Positions 1 through 5,538 of a stretch of 7,459 bases of DNA are shown here, piece by piece. How positions within the stretch are numbered: position 1 is the first letter of the stretch; every line of letters begins with the position of its first letter. Below the pieces are notes generated by a model. The model did no database searches and was not told the origin of the DNA. It saw only the letters and a program-made list of their open reading frames with translations. The DNA comes from Lysobacterales bacterium (lineage in GTDB: Bacteria; Pseudomonadota; Gammaproteobacteria; Xanthomonadales; SZUA-5), in contig JANJUH010000417.1 in the NCBI GenBank assembly GCA_024710675.1, positions 1 to 7,459 of the forward strand, given 5' to 3'. A program made the translations under genes and the position numbers.

Positions 1-2
1 GG

Positions 3-374
3 GTCGATGCCGGCGCGGCAGGCGCTGCGCCGCTGCCGGCCCTGCGTGCGGTCTACCGGGCGCACATCGACTTCATCGTCGAGCACCCCGGCGTGCCACG
101 GCTGATCCTCGCCGAGTTGCAGCGCCAGGGCGATGGCGAGGGCCGTCTGCGCGTGGCGGCCATGCTCGCCGGCTACCGACAGCGGCTGCTGGCGCTGCTG
201 GCGCAGGTTCCGGCGGCGGCGAGCATCGACCACGACAGCGCCGCCACCCTCTTCCTCGGCATGGTCCAGGGCCTGGTAATCAGCGCGCTCGTGGCCCGCG
301 ACATCGGCCGCATCCGCGCCCAGGCTGATGCGCTCTACCGGGTCTACGAACGCGCCCTCGGGGTCTCGCCATGA
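3..374 (+). CDS. TetR/AcrR-family transcriptional regulator, C-terminal part (5' truncated by window)
   Basis: The frame is open from the first bases of the window to a TGA at 372-374, giving 123 residues of a protein whose start lies upstream. The visible part is all helical and resembles the ligand-binding C-terminal domain of TetR/AcrR repressors: a segment with HIDFIVEHPGVPRL, then a helix with LILAELQRQ, and a last helical block with the pattern FLGMVQGLVISALVAR followed by LYRVYERAL. The DNA-binding helix-turn-helix is outside the window, so the family call rests on this domain and on context. Its stop overlaps the start of the membrane fusion protein (ATGA, 371-374). Such regulators often repress the exporter they are encoded with and respond to its substrate; that role is inferred here. 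A GTG at 93 could serve as a start only by removing part of this domain, so I treat the gene as truncated by the window edge. Confidence 0.75.
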   Translation, partial: VDAGAAGAAPLPALRAVYRAHIDFIVEHPGVPRLILAELQRQGDGEGRLRVAAMLAGYRQRLLALLAQVPAAASIDHDSAATLFLGMVQGLVISALVARDIGRIRAQADALYRVYERALGVSP

Positions 375-1531
375 AGCGCTTGCACCTGTCCGAACTGCAC
401 CGGCGCAGCCTGTTCCTGCTGGCGCTGCTGCTGCCCTTGCTGGTGCTCTTCGCCCATGCCGCCTTGCGCACCGGCCCGCTGGCACCGGTTGCCGTCACCG
501 TGGCCGAAGTGAGCGCAGAGGCGCTGACGCCCTCGGTCTTCGGCATCGGCACAGTCGCAGTCCGCCAGTTGCACAAGGTCGGTCCGACCAGCGCCGGCCG
601 CCTGGCTTCGATCGGCGTCGATGTCGGCGACCGCGTCGAGCCCGGCCAGTCACTGGCGGCGATGGCGCCGGTCGACCTCGGCGAGCGTGGCGAGGCAGTG
701 CTCGCCGCCGCGCGCCGCGCCGACGCGTTGCTGACCGAATCCATCGTCCGCGCCAACAACGCCGCCAGCGAACGCCAGCGCCACGACGAGCTGTATGCGC
801 GCGGCCTGATCGCCGCCAGCGTCCGCGATGCGCGCCGGCAGGACGCCGATGCGGCCGCTGCGGCGGTGCGCGCGGCCCGCGCCGAACGCGCCCGCATCGA
901 CGCCGAATCGCGCGCCAACAGTGCGCTGGCCGAGCACCTGGTGCTGCGCGCGCCGGTGGCGGGCGTGGTCGTCGCCCGCCACGCCGATCCCGGCAGCACG
1001 CTGGTCGCCGGACAAGCCGTGCTCGAGATCGTCGACCCCGCGGAGATCTGGATCGACGCCCGCTTCGAGCAAGCCGATGCCGCTGGATTGGCGCAGGGGC
1101 AAGCGGCGCAGATCAGCTTGCGTTCGCACCCGGATGAAACCTTCGCGGGTACCGTGGCGCGGATGGAATGGCTGGCCGATGCGGTGACCGAGGAGCTGCG
1201 GGCGAAGATCCGCTTCGACACCCTGCCCGAGCCGGCCCCGCCGATCGGCGAGCTGGCGGAACTCACCGTGCGCCTGCCGCCGTTGGCGCAAACCCCGGTG
1301 CTGCCGAATGCCGCGCTGGTGCGCAGCGGGGGTGTGCTCGGCGTCTGGATGCCGGAGGGCGACGCCGCCCGCTTCCAGCCGGTCGAAACCGGGCGCAGCG
1401 ATCTCGATGGCCGGGTCCAGGTCCGCAGGGGTGTTGCCGCCGGTGATCGCATCATCGTCCATCGCGAACGCACGCTGGCGGAAGGCCGCCGGATCACCGT
1501 GGTCGAGGCGCTCGCCGGAACCCGCCCATGA
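371..1531 (+). CDS. HlyD/MFP-family periplasmic adaptor (membrane fusion protein) of an ABC exporter
   Basis: This 386-residue protein should be the periplasmic adaptor that links the inner-membrane permease to an outer-membrane channel. Residues 1-12 are positively charged and 13-32 form one hydrophobic helix, a membrane anchor or uncleaved signal. Two half-lipoyl motifs flank a helical hairpin: the first near 77-100 (GRLASIGVDVGDRVEPGQ) and the second near 189-222 (LVLRAPVAGVVVARHADPGS), with an Ala/Arg/Glu-rich coiled coil at about 105-188. A beta-barrel domain follows (about 223-305, starting EIWIDARFEQ), then a membrane-proximal domain (about 306-380) with PNAALV and VRRGVAAGDRIIV. Length and order are normal for the family. 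The ATG overlaps the repressor stop and the gene ends in an ATGA overlap with the permease, so translation is probably coupled. Closest in plan to DevB/MacA-type adaptors. No outer-membrane TolC partner is visible in the window. The substrate is unknown. Confidence 0.88.
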   Translation: MKRLHLSELHRRSLFLLALLLPLLVLFAHAALRTGPLAPVAVTVAEVSAEALTPSVFGIGTVAVRQLHKVGPTSAGRLASIGVDVGDRVEPGQSLAAMAPVDLGERGEAVLAAARRADALLTESIVRANNAASERQRHDELYARGLIAASVRDARRQDADAAAAAVRAARAERARIDAESRANSALAEHLVLRAPVAGVVVARHADPGSTLVAGQAVLEIVDPAEIWIDARFEQADAAGLAQGQAAQISLRSHPDETFAGTVARMEWLADAVTEELRAKIRFDTLPEPAPPIGELAELTVRLPPLAQTPVLPNAALVRSGGVLGVWMPEGDAARFQPVETGRSDLDGRVQVRRGVAAGDRIIVHRERTLAEGRRITVVEALAGTRP

Positions 1532-2730
1532 TCAGCCTGGCCGGTCGCGACATCCTGCATGCCTGGGGCAAGTTCGCCTTCACCGGCATCGGCCTGGGCC
1601 TGCTGATCGGCGTGACCTTGACCATGGCCGGCGTGTACCGCGGCATGGTCGACGACGGCAAGGCCCTGCTCGACCAGAGCGGCGCGGACCTCTGGGTGGT
1701 CCAGCAGGACACGCTGGGGCCTTATGCCGAGCCCTCCTCGCTGCCCGACGATGCCTGGCGCAGCCTGCGCCTGGTCGATGGGGTGGCCGCCGCCGCCAAC
1801 GTCACCTACCTGACGATGCAGGTGCGCCACGGCGAGCGCGATGTGCGCGCGCTGGTGGTGGGGATCGCGCCGGGCGGGCCGGGGACGCCGGGCTGGCCGC
1901 CCAACCTGGTCGCTGGCCGCCACCTGACGCGCAGCCACTACGAGGCCGTCGCCGACCTCGCCAGTGGCCTGCGCCTGGGCGATCGCATCGAGATCCGCCG
2001 GCAGCGTTACACCGTCGTCGGGCTGACCCGGCGGATGGTCTCCTCGGGTGGCGATCCGATGATCCACATCGCGCTGAAGGATGCGCAGGAGGCGCAGTTC
2101 CTCAAGGACAACGATGCCATCCTGGCCAACCGCCGCCGCATCGCCGCCGATCCGGCCTTGTCGCGGCCGGGCGTGCCCGGCCTGTCGGCTGCCGTCGAAG
2201 CGGCGCTCGCCAGCAGCCACCAAGTCAACGCGGCACTGGTCCGGCTGCGCGCCGGCGCGGATCCGATCGGCGTCGCCGCTGCCATCGAGCGCTGGCTGCG
2301 CCTCGGCGTGCACACCCGGACCGCGATGGAAGACATCCTGGTCGGCAAGCTGATCGCGACCTCGGCGCGCCAGATCGGCATGTTCCTGGCGATCCTCGCG
2401 CTGGTCAGCGCAGCCATCGTCGCCTTCATCATCTACACGCTGACCATGGACAAGCTGCGCGAGATCGCGGTGCTGAAGCTGATCGGCACGCGCAACCGCA
2501 CCATCGCCGCCATGATCGTGCAGCAGGCGGTGGCGCTCGGGCTGATCGGCTTCGTCGTCGGCAAGATTACCGCGACCTGGGCCGCCCCGCTCTTCCCCAA
2601 GTACGTGCTACTGGTGCCCGCCGATGCGGTGACCGGACTGTTCGCGGTGCTCACCATCTCGGTGCTCGCCAGTGGGGTGGCGATCCGCATGGCGCTGGCG
2701 GTCGACCCCGCCGAAGCGATCGGAGGCTGA
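1528..2730 (+). CDS. FtsX/MacB-like ABC transporter permease (DevC-type)
   Basis: A 400-residue inner-membrane permease with the four-helix layout of the FtsX/MacB class: helix 1 at about 16-37, a large periplasmic domain at about 40-280, then helices near 283-305, 328-347 and 365-387. The start of the periplasmic domain, SGADLWVVQQDTLGPYAEPS (51-70), is typical of DevC-like permeases as I know them. The cytoplasmic loop DKLREIAVLKLIGTRNRTI (308-326) is the coupling helix that contacts the ATPase, and the C-terminal AVDPAEAIGG is the usual ending. Members of this class act as mechanotransmitters working with an adaptor and TolC rather than as simple channels. The start overlaps the adaptor stop (ATGA 1528-1531), and the stop is 1 nt before the ATPase start at 2732. 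The frame is intact, in contrast to its ATPase partner. Substrates of the family range from glycolipids to macrolides and heme, and nothing here decides between them. Confidence 0.88.
   Translation: MISLAGRDILHAWGKFAFTGIGLGLLIGVTLTMAGVYRGMVDDGKALLDQSGADLWVVQQDTLGPYAEPSSLPDDAWRSLRLVDGVAAAANVTYLTMQVRHGERDVRALVVGIAPGGPGTPGWPPNLVAGRHLTRSHYEAVADLASGLRLGDRIEIRRQRYTVVGLTRRMVSSGGDPMIHIALKDAQEAQFLKDNDAILANRRRIAADPALSRPGVPGLSAAVEAALASSHQVNAALVRLRAGADPIGVAAAIERWLRLGVHTRTAMEDILVGKLIATSARQIGMFLAILALVSAAIVAFIIYTLTMDKLREIAVLKLIGTRNRTIAAMIVQQAVALGLIGFVVGKITATWAAPLFPKYVLLVPADAVTGLFAVLTISVLASGVAIRMALAVDPAEAIGG
2722..2726 (+). promoter_or_regulatory. Ribosome binding site GGAGG for the ABC ATPase start at 2732
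   Basis: GGAGG lies 5 nt before the ATG at 2732, inside the last codons of the permease gene. It is the best-placed Shine-Dalgarno sequence in the exporter operon. It decides that the ATPase gene begins at 2732, upstream of the amber codon, and not at the internal ATG 2819. Confidence 0.7.
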
Positions 2731-2767
2731 AATGGACGCACAAGGCATCCGCATCGAGGGCCTGCGC

Positions 2768-2770
2768 TAG
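2768..2770 (+). other. In-frame amber (TAG) codon interrupting the ABC ATPase
   Basis: TAG is codon 13 of the frame starting at 2732. It sits between conserved residues (GLR before, RYG after) and the frame is otherwise open. All five stop codons that end complete reading frames in this window, and that of the truncated repressor, are TGA, so there is no other TAG here to compare it with. Confidence 0.9.
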
Positions 2771-2818
2771 CGCTACGGCCAGGGTGACACCGCGGTCGAT
2801 GCCCTCAAGGGCGTCGAC

Positions 2819-3433
2819 ATGCAGGTGGCGCCGGGTGAGGTGGTCGGGCTGATCGGGCCCTCGGGCTCGGGCAAGAGCACGCTGCTGAAGTGCCTGGGCG
2901 CGGTCATCGATCCCAGCGCCGGGCGCATGACGCTGGGCAGGGAAGTGATCTACGAGGACGGCGGGCGCGTGCGCGACCTGCGCGCACTGCGCCGCGATCG
3001 CATCGGCTTCGTCTTCCAGGCGCCGTACCTGATTCCCTTCCTCGATGTCATCGACAACGTCGCGCTGCCGGCGATGCTGGCCGGCATGCCAAACGGCAAG
3101 GCCCGCGCCCGTGCCCGCGAACTGCTCGGCGCGCTCGACGTGCTGCACCGCGCCGGTGCGATGCCCTCACAGCTGTCGGGCGGCGAGCAGCAGCGCGTGG
3201 CGATCGCGCGCGGACTGGTCAACCGGCCACCGGTGATCCTGGCCGACGAACCCACCGCACCCCTCGACAGCGAGCGCGCGCTGGCGGTGATCGGCATCCT
3301 CGAGACGATGGCGCGCGAGCACGCCACGGCGATCATCGTAGTCACCCACGACGAAAAGATCATCCCGACCTTCGGCCGCCTCTACCAGATCCGCGATGGC
3401 GTCACCCACGAGCAACGGCGACAGCCGGCCTGA
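2819..3433 (+). CDS. ABC transporter ATP-binding protein (DevA/LolD-like), uninterrupted part
   Basis: This is the longest uninterrupted coding part of the exporter ATPase: 204 residues from the first in-frame ATG after the amber codon. All core motifs are present: Walker A GPSGSGKST (13-21), Q-loop FVFQ with Gln67, signature LSGGEQQR (119-126), Walker B VILADEP with catalytic Glu144, D-loop APLDSE (147-152), and H-loop VTHD with His177. The ATPase would power the permease encoded just upstream, binding its coupling helix from the cytoplasm. Starting here removes about 29 residues, namely the first beta strand and the A-loop Tyr, so ATP binding and folding would probably suffer. AAGGG at 2807-2811, 7 nt upstream, could act as a ribosome binding site, but its codons also encode the conserved LKG, so it may be a coincidence. 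The ATPase identity is certain; whether this shorter form is made is not. Confidence 0.8.
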   Translation: MQVAPGEVVGLIGPSGSGKSTLLKCLGAVIDPSAGRMTLGREVIYEDGGRVRDLRALRRDRIGFVFQAPYLIPFLDVIDNVALPAMLAGMPNGKARARARELLGALDVLHRAGAMPSQLSGGEQQRVAIARGLVNRPPVILADEPTAPLDSERALAVIGILETMAREHATAIIVVTHDEKIIPTFGRLYQIRDGVTHEQRRQPA

Positions 3434-3498
3434 GGCGCCCGCTGGCCGCGGCTCAGGGCAGAATCCAGGCTGCGCGTGTGACGGAGGACACCACGGCG
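3434..3498 (+). other. Short intergenic gap between exporter ATPase and regB-like kinase
   Basis: This 65-bp gap holds the kinase ribosome binding site GGAGGA (3483-3488, 10 nt before the ATG at 3499). I see no hairpin followed by a T run, hence no clear intrinsic terminator for the exporter operon, and no convincing -35/-10 pair. The kinase gene may be transcribed from a promoter I cannot recognise or partly by read-through from the exporter genes. Confidence 0.5.
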
Positions 3499-4767
3499 AT
3501 GAAGGCCAGCGAGCTGCAAGCCGCCCATGCCGAGTTCCTGCGCCTGCTGGTCGCGCTGCGCTGGTGTGCGGTGACAGGACAAGGCGTGGCGGTGTGGCTG
3601 GCGATCGGCGTGCTGGCCTTGCCCTTGCCGCTGCTGCCGCTGGCGGCGGCGGTGGGCTTGCTGGGGATCGCCAATGGCGTACTGATGGCAGTCGGTCGAC
3701 GCCAGCCGGCCGGCGCGGCCCTGGCCATCGTGCACCTCGGCGTCGACATCACCCAGCTCTCGGTGGTGATCGCGCTGAGCGGCGGGGCGATGAATCCCTT
3801 CGTCTCGCTGCTGCTGGTGCCGATCGCGCTGGCGACGCTGGCGCTCGATGTGCGCGCGATCCTGCTGGTGGCGGCGATGGCGACGCTGGGCTACGCGCTC
3901 TCGGCCTGGCTGGCGCCGCCGCTGCCGCATGTGCACGGCATTGCCGGCACCTTCGACCTGCACCTGTGGGGCATGGCGGCGAATTTCCTGGTCACGGCGG
4001 CGGTGTTCGTGGTGCTGCTGACGCGGCTGGCGGCCGCGCGCGCCCGGCGCGAACGCGAGCTGGCCGAGCTGCGCGAGCGCCATGCGCGTGCCCAGGGCAT
4101 CCTCGGGCTGGCCACCCACGCGGCGGCGATGGCGCACGCACTGAACACCCCGCTCGGCACGCTGACGCTGATCCTCGACGATCTGGCCGAAGACCCTGCG
4201 CTCGATCCGGACTGGCGCGGCGAGATCGAGCGCGCGCGGCTGGCGGTGGCGAGCTGCCGCGAGCACGTGCGCCAACTGGTCGCCGAGGCGCGCACCGAGG
4301 GCGAGCTGCGCGCGCCGCTGCGCGAGCACGTGGCGCGCGTGGTTGAACGCTGGTCGCTGCTGCGCCCGGCCATCCGCCTGTCCGCGACTTTCGCGCTACC
4401 GGACGAGCCGGTGCGCGTCGATCCCGCCCTCGATCACGCACTGATCGCGCTGCTCGACAATGCCGCCGATGCCAGCGCCGCAGCCGGACACGAGGAGGTG
4501 TCGCTGGCGCTGCGTGTCGATGATGATGTGCTGCTCGGCCGCATCGTGGACCACGGCGGGCGACCACCGGCGGGCCAACTGCCAAGCGCGCGCCTGTACG
4601 CGAGCGACAAACCCGGTGGCCTCGGCCTCGGGCTGGCGCTGTCGGCCGCCGCCATCGAGGCGCACGGCGGCGCGGTCGACTGGCAGGCGGGCGAGCAGGG
4701 CGTGGTCACGCAGTTCCGGCTGCCGCTGGCGGCGCTGCGTGTGCGGCCGGAGGCCCCGAACACATGA
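3499..4767 (+). CDS. regB: RegB/PrrB/RoxS-type redox-sensing membrane histidine kinase
   Basis: A 422-residue sensor kinase with about six membrane helices in residues 25-178, then a cytoplasmic kinase core. Diagnostic RegB features are visible: GGAMNPF at 95-101, matching the GGxxNPF quinone-binding motif; the H-box AHALNTPLGT with phospho-His213; and Cys253 in SCREHV, exactly 40 residues after the His, the same offset as His225 to Cys265 in Rhodobacter capsulatus RegB, whose Cys is redox active. The ATPase part has the N-box LLDNAADAS (318-326), Asp351 in VDHGG, and GGLGLGLALS (373-382). RegB senses ubiquinone and respiratory redox state and controls RegA phosphorylation. Oddity: the residue after the His is Ala214, where RegB and most HisKA kinases carry Glu or Asp. 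The ATG at 3499 has GGAGGA 10 nt upstream; an in-frame GTG at 3478 precedes that site and is less likely. The stop overlaps the regulator start by ATGA. Confidence 0.88.
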   Translation: MKASELQAAHAEFLRLLVALRWCAVTGQGVAVWLAIGVLALPLPLLPLAAAVGLLGIANGVLMAVGRRQPAGAALAIVHLGVDITQLSVVIALSGGAMNPFVSLLLVPIALATLALDVRAILLVAAMATLGYALSAWLAPPLPHVHGIAGTFDLHLWGMAANFLVTAAVFVVLLTRLAAARARRERELAELRERHARAQGILGLATHAAAMAHALNTPLGTLTLILDDLAEDPALDPDWRGEIERARLAVASCREHVRQLVAEARTEGELRAPLREHVARVVERWSLLRPAIRLSATFALPDEPVRVDPALDHALIALLDNAADASAAAGHEEVSLALRVDDDVLLGRIVDHGGRPPAGQLPSARLYASDKPGGLGLGLALSAAAIEAHGGAVDWQAGEQGVVTQFRLPLAALRVRPEAPNT

Positions 4768-5297
4768 AACTGCTGATCGTCGACGACGACGAGGCCTATG
4801 CCGCGCAGCTCGCACGCTCGCTCGGCCGTCGCGGCCACGCCTGCCGCATCGCCCACGATGGCGAGGCCGCGCTGGCGCTCGCGGCAGACGCCCTGCCCGA
4901 GGGCGTGCTGCTCGATCTGCGCCTGGGGGAGGCATCGGGCTTGCGCTACATCGCGGCGCTGCGTGCGCTGTCGGCCGACATGGTGATCGTGCTGCTGACC
5001 GGCTACGCCAGCGTCGCCACTGCGGTGGAAGCGATCAAGCGCGGCGCCGACGACTACCTGCCCAAACCCAGCAGCGTCGCGGCGATCGAGCGCGCGCTCG
5101 GCGGCGAGGCCGGCGAAGACGAGGGCCCCGAGCCACCCGAACAGATGACCCCGCTGCGTCGGCTCGAGTGGGAACACATCCAGCAGGCGCTGGCCACCAC
5201 CGACGGCAACGTATCCGCCGCCGCCCGCCTGCTCGGCATGCACCGACGCTCGCTGCAGCGCAAATTGGGCAAGCGGCCGGTGTCGGAGGCGGACTGA
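4764..5297 (+). CDS. regA: RegA/PrrA/RoxR-type response regulator
   Basis: A 177-residue regulator with a receiver domain (about 1-112) and a short Fis-type DNA-binding domain. Visible receiver residues are the acidic group at 7-9 (VDDDE), phospho-acceptor Asp51 in LLDLRLGEASGL, Thr79 in LLTGYASVATAV, and Lys101 in LPKP. After an acidic, Pro-containing linker (about 113-127) comes MTPLRRLEWEHIQQAL and the helix-turn-helix NVSAAARLLGMHRRSLQRKL (149-168), which is close to the highly conserved end of RegA/PrrA/ActR/RoxR proteins. The length is that of the family (about 180) and there is no sigma54 ATPase domain. It is the partner of the kinase encoded just upstream, with an ATGA overlap and GGAGG at 4749-4753. 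RegA proteins control respiration, nitrogen oxide metabolism and carbon fixation genes in response to redox state; the target set here is unknown. Confidence 0.9.
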   Translation: MKLLIVDDDEAYAAQLARSLGRRGHACRIAHDGEAALALAADALPEGVLLDLRLGEASGLRYIAALRALSADMVIVLLTGYASVATAVEAIKRGADDYLPKPSSVAAIERALGGEAGEDEGPEPPEQMTPLRRLEWEHIQQALATTDGNVSAAARLLGMHRRSLQRKLGKRPVSEAD

Positions 5298-5321
5298 GGG
5301 CACCGCGAATGGACTGATCCC

Positions 5322-5391
5322 TGTGGGAGCGCGCTTGACGCGCGAACCGGCGACCCGGCCAGTTCGATCGCGCCACGAGGGCGCTCCCACA
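5322..5391. repeat. REPIN: two inverted REP sequences
   Basis: Two 24-nt units lie head to head, 5322-5345 and the reverse complement at 5368-5391, with a 22-nt spacer. The outer ends form a perfect 11-bp inverted repeat, TGTGGGAGCGC and GCGCTCCCACA. Each unit ends in GCGCGA (read 5' to 3' on its own strand) and has its own small stem: GCGCG/CGCGC with loop CTTGA in the first, GCGCC/GGCGC with loop CTCGT in the second. The stem bases differ but stay paired, while the GTGGGAGCG head is kept. This is the known GTGGGAGCG...TTG...CGCGA REP type of Pseudomonas and Xanthomonadaceae, mobilised in trans by RAYT (Y1 REP-associated tyrosine) transposases. No RAYT gene is in the window. After transcription the pair could fold into a long hairpin that stabilises the regA 3' end or reduces read-through into the receptor gene. 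Confidence 0.85.
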
Positions 5392-5434
5392 TCGGCACCG
5401 AGGCCTCCGGGCGGTAACGGGGCCGCAATATGCC

Positions 5435-5453
5435 ATGCCGCCTCGCCCGGCAT
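5435..5453. repeat. Small inverted repeat ATGCCG-N7-CGGCAT
   Basis: A 6-bp perfect inverted repeat with a 7-nt centre (CCTCGCC), upstream of the putative receptor promoter. It could be a weak hairpin or a second regulator site. Short palindromes are frequent by chance in DNA this GC-rich, so no function is claimed. Confidence 0.3.
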
Positions 5454-5461
5454 CAGACCCC

Positions 5462-5478
5462 TGCGACACTCGGTCGCA
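5462..5478. promoter_or_regulatory. Putative RegA/PrrA-type operator upstream of copper receptor
   Basis: A perfect 6-bp inverted repeat, TGCGAC-ACTCG-GTCGCA. It contains the half-site pair GCGNC and GNCGC reported for PrrA/RegA binding, with a 5-nt spacing. It touches the putative -35 box of the receptor gene and is centred near position 5470, about -44 from the predicted start point, a place usual for activators. The gene for a RegA-type protein ends only 165 bp upstream. The motif is short and GC-rich, so a chance match is possible. Confidence 0.45.
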
Positions 5479-5507
5479 TCGGCAAGCGGCGGCCGACTTT
5501 CGATACT
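5479..5507 (+). promoter_or_regulatory. Putative sigma70-like promoter of the copper receptor gene
   Basis: TCGGCA (5479-5484, 4 of 6 matches to TTGACA) and GATACT (5502-5507, 4 of 6 to TATAAT) are separated by 17 bp. The predicted start near 5514 gives a leader of about 25 nt. Both boxes are weak, as expected for an activator-dependent promoter. Confidence 0.35.
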
Positions 5508-5538
5508 GGCGGCATCCGTTCTTTCCGGTTGTCTGCCC

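Larger units (their letters stand above)
2732..3433 (+). pseudogene. ABC exporter ATPase, full ancestral frame with in-frame amber codon at codon 13
   Basis: Reading from the ATG at 2732 gives MDAQGIRIEGLR, then TAG (2768-2770), then RYGQGDTAVDALKGVD and the whole ATPase in the same frame to the TGA at 3433 (233 sense positions if the TAG is counted as one). The 2732 start is well supported: GGAGG at 2722-2726 lies 5 nt upstream, and the start is 1 nt after the permease stop. The residues before the TAG are the normal first beta strand of the domain and the Tyr after it is the expected A-loop aromatic that stacks on adenine, so the upstream part belongs to the gene. A Lys or Arg is usual at the interrupted place; AAG to TAG is one substitution. 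Options are a recent nonsense mutation, a sequence error, suppression, or restart at 2819. I cannot choose between them from sequence alone. Confidence 0.75.
5298..5538 (+). other. Intergenic region with REPIN, inverted repeats and putative promoter
   Basis: This 241-bp gap separates regA from the copper receptor gene. It holds, in order: the REP pair (5322-5391), an inverted repeat ATGCCG-N7-CGGCAT (5435-5453), the palindrome TGCGAC-N5-GTCGCA (5462-5478), a putative sigma70 promoter (5479-5507) and a short leader. I see no gene in it and no typical intrinsic terminator with a T run. Confidence 0.7.

Noticed and set aside
280..2313. Long antisense open frame (677 codons) opposite the adaptor and permease genes
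   Set aside because: It mirrors codon structure of two well-supported genes in GC-rich DNA, where antisense stops are rare. Its translation is low-complexity, rich in Arg, Ala and Ser, with no domain I recognise.
2768..2770. TAG as a reassigned sense codon in this organism
   Set aside because: A single internal TAG is not evidence for a changed code. No other gene here carries one, and mutation or sequence error is simpler.
1308..2852. Plus-strand open frame of 514 codons overlapping adaptor, permease and ATPase start
   Set aside because: It is out of frame with three recognisable proteins, its translation is Arg/Gly/Pro-rich, and it has no motifs.
3436..3464. Possible promoter for the kinase gene, with CAGAAT as -10
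   Set aside because: The -10 matches only 4 of 6 and the bases 17 bp upstream (GCGCCC) do not resemble a -35 box.
2890..3498. Upstream extension of the kinase frame through the ATPase gene
   Set aside because: The frame is open but encodes an Arg-rich shadow of the ATPase. The kinase start at 3499 has its own ribosome binding site and begins just before the first membrane helix.
5322..5391. REP pair as a classical intrinsic terminator
   Set aside because: The arms are interrupted by internal stems and no T run follows; REPIN explains the structure better.
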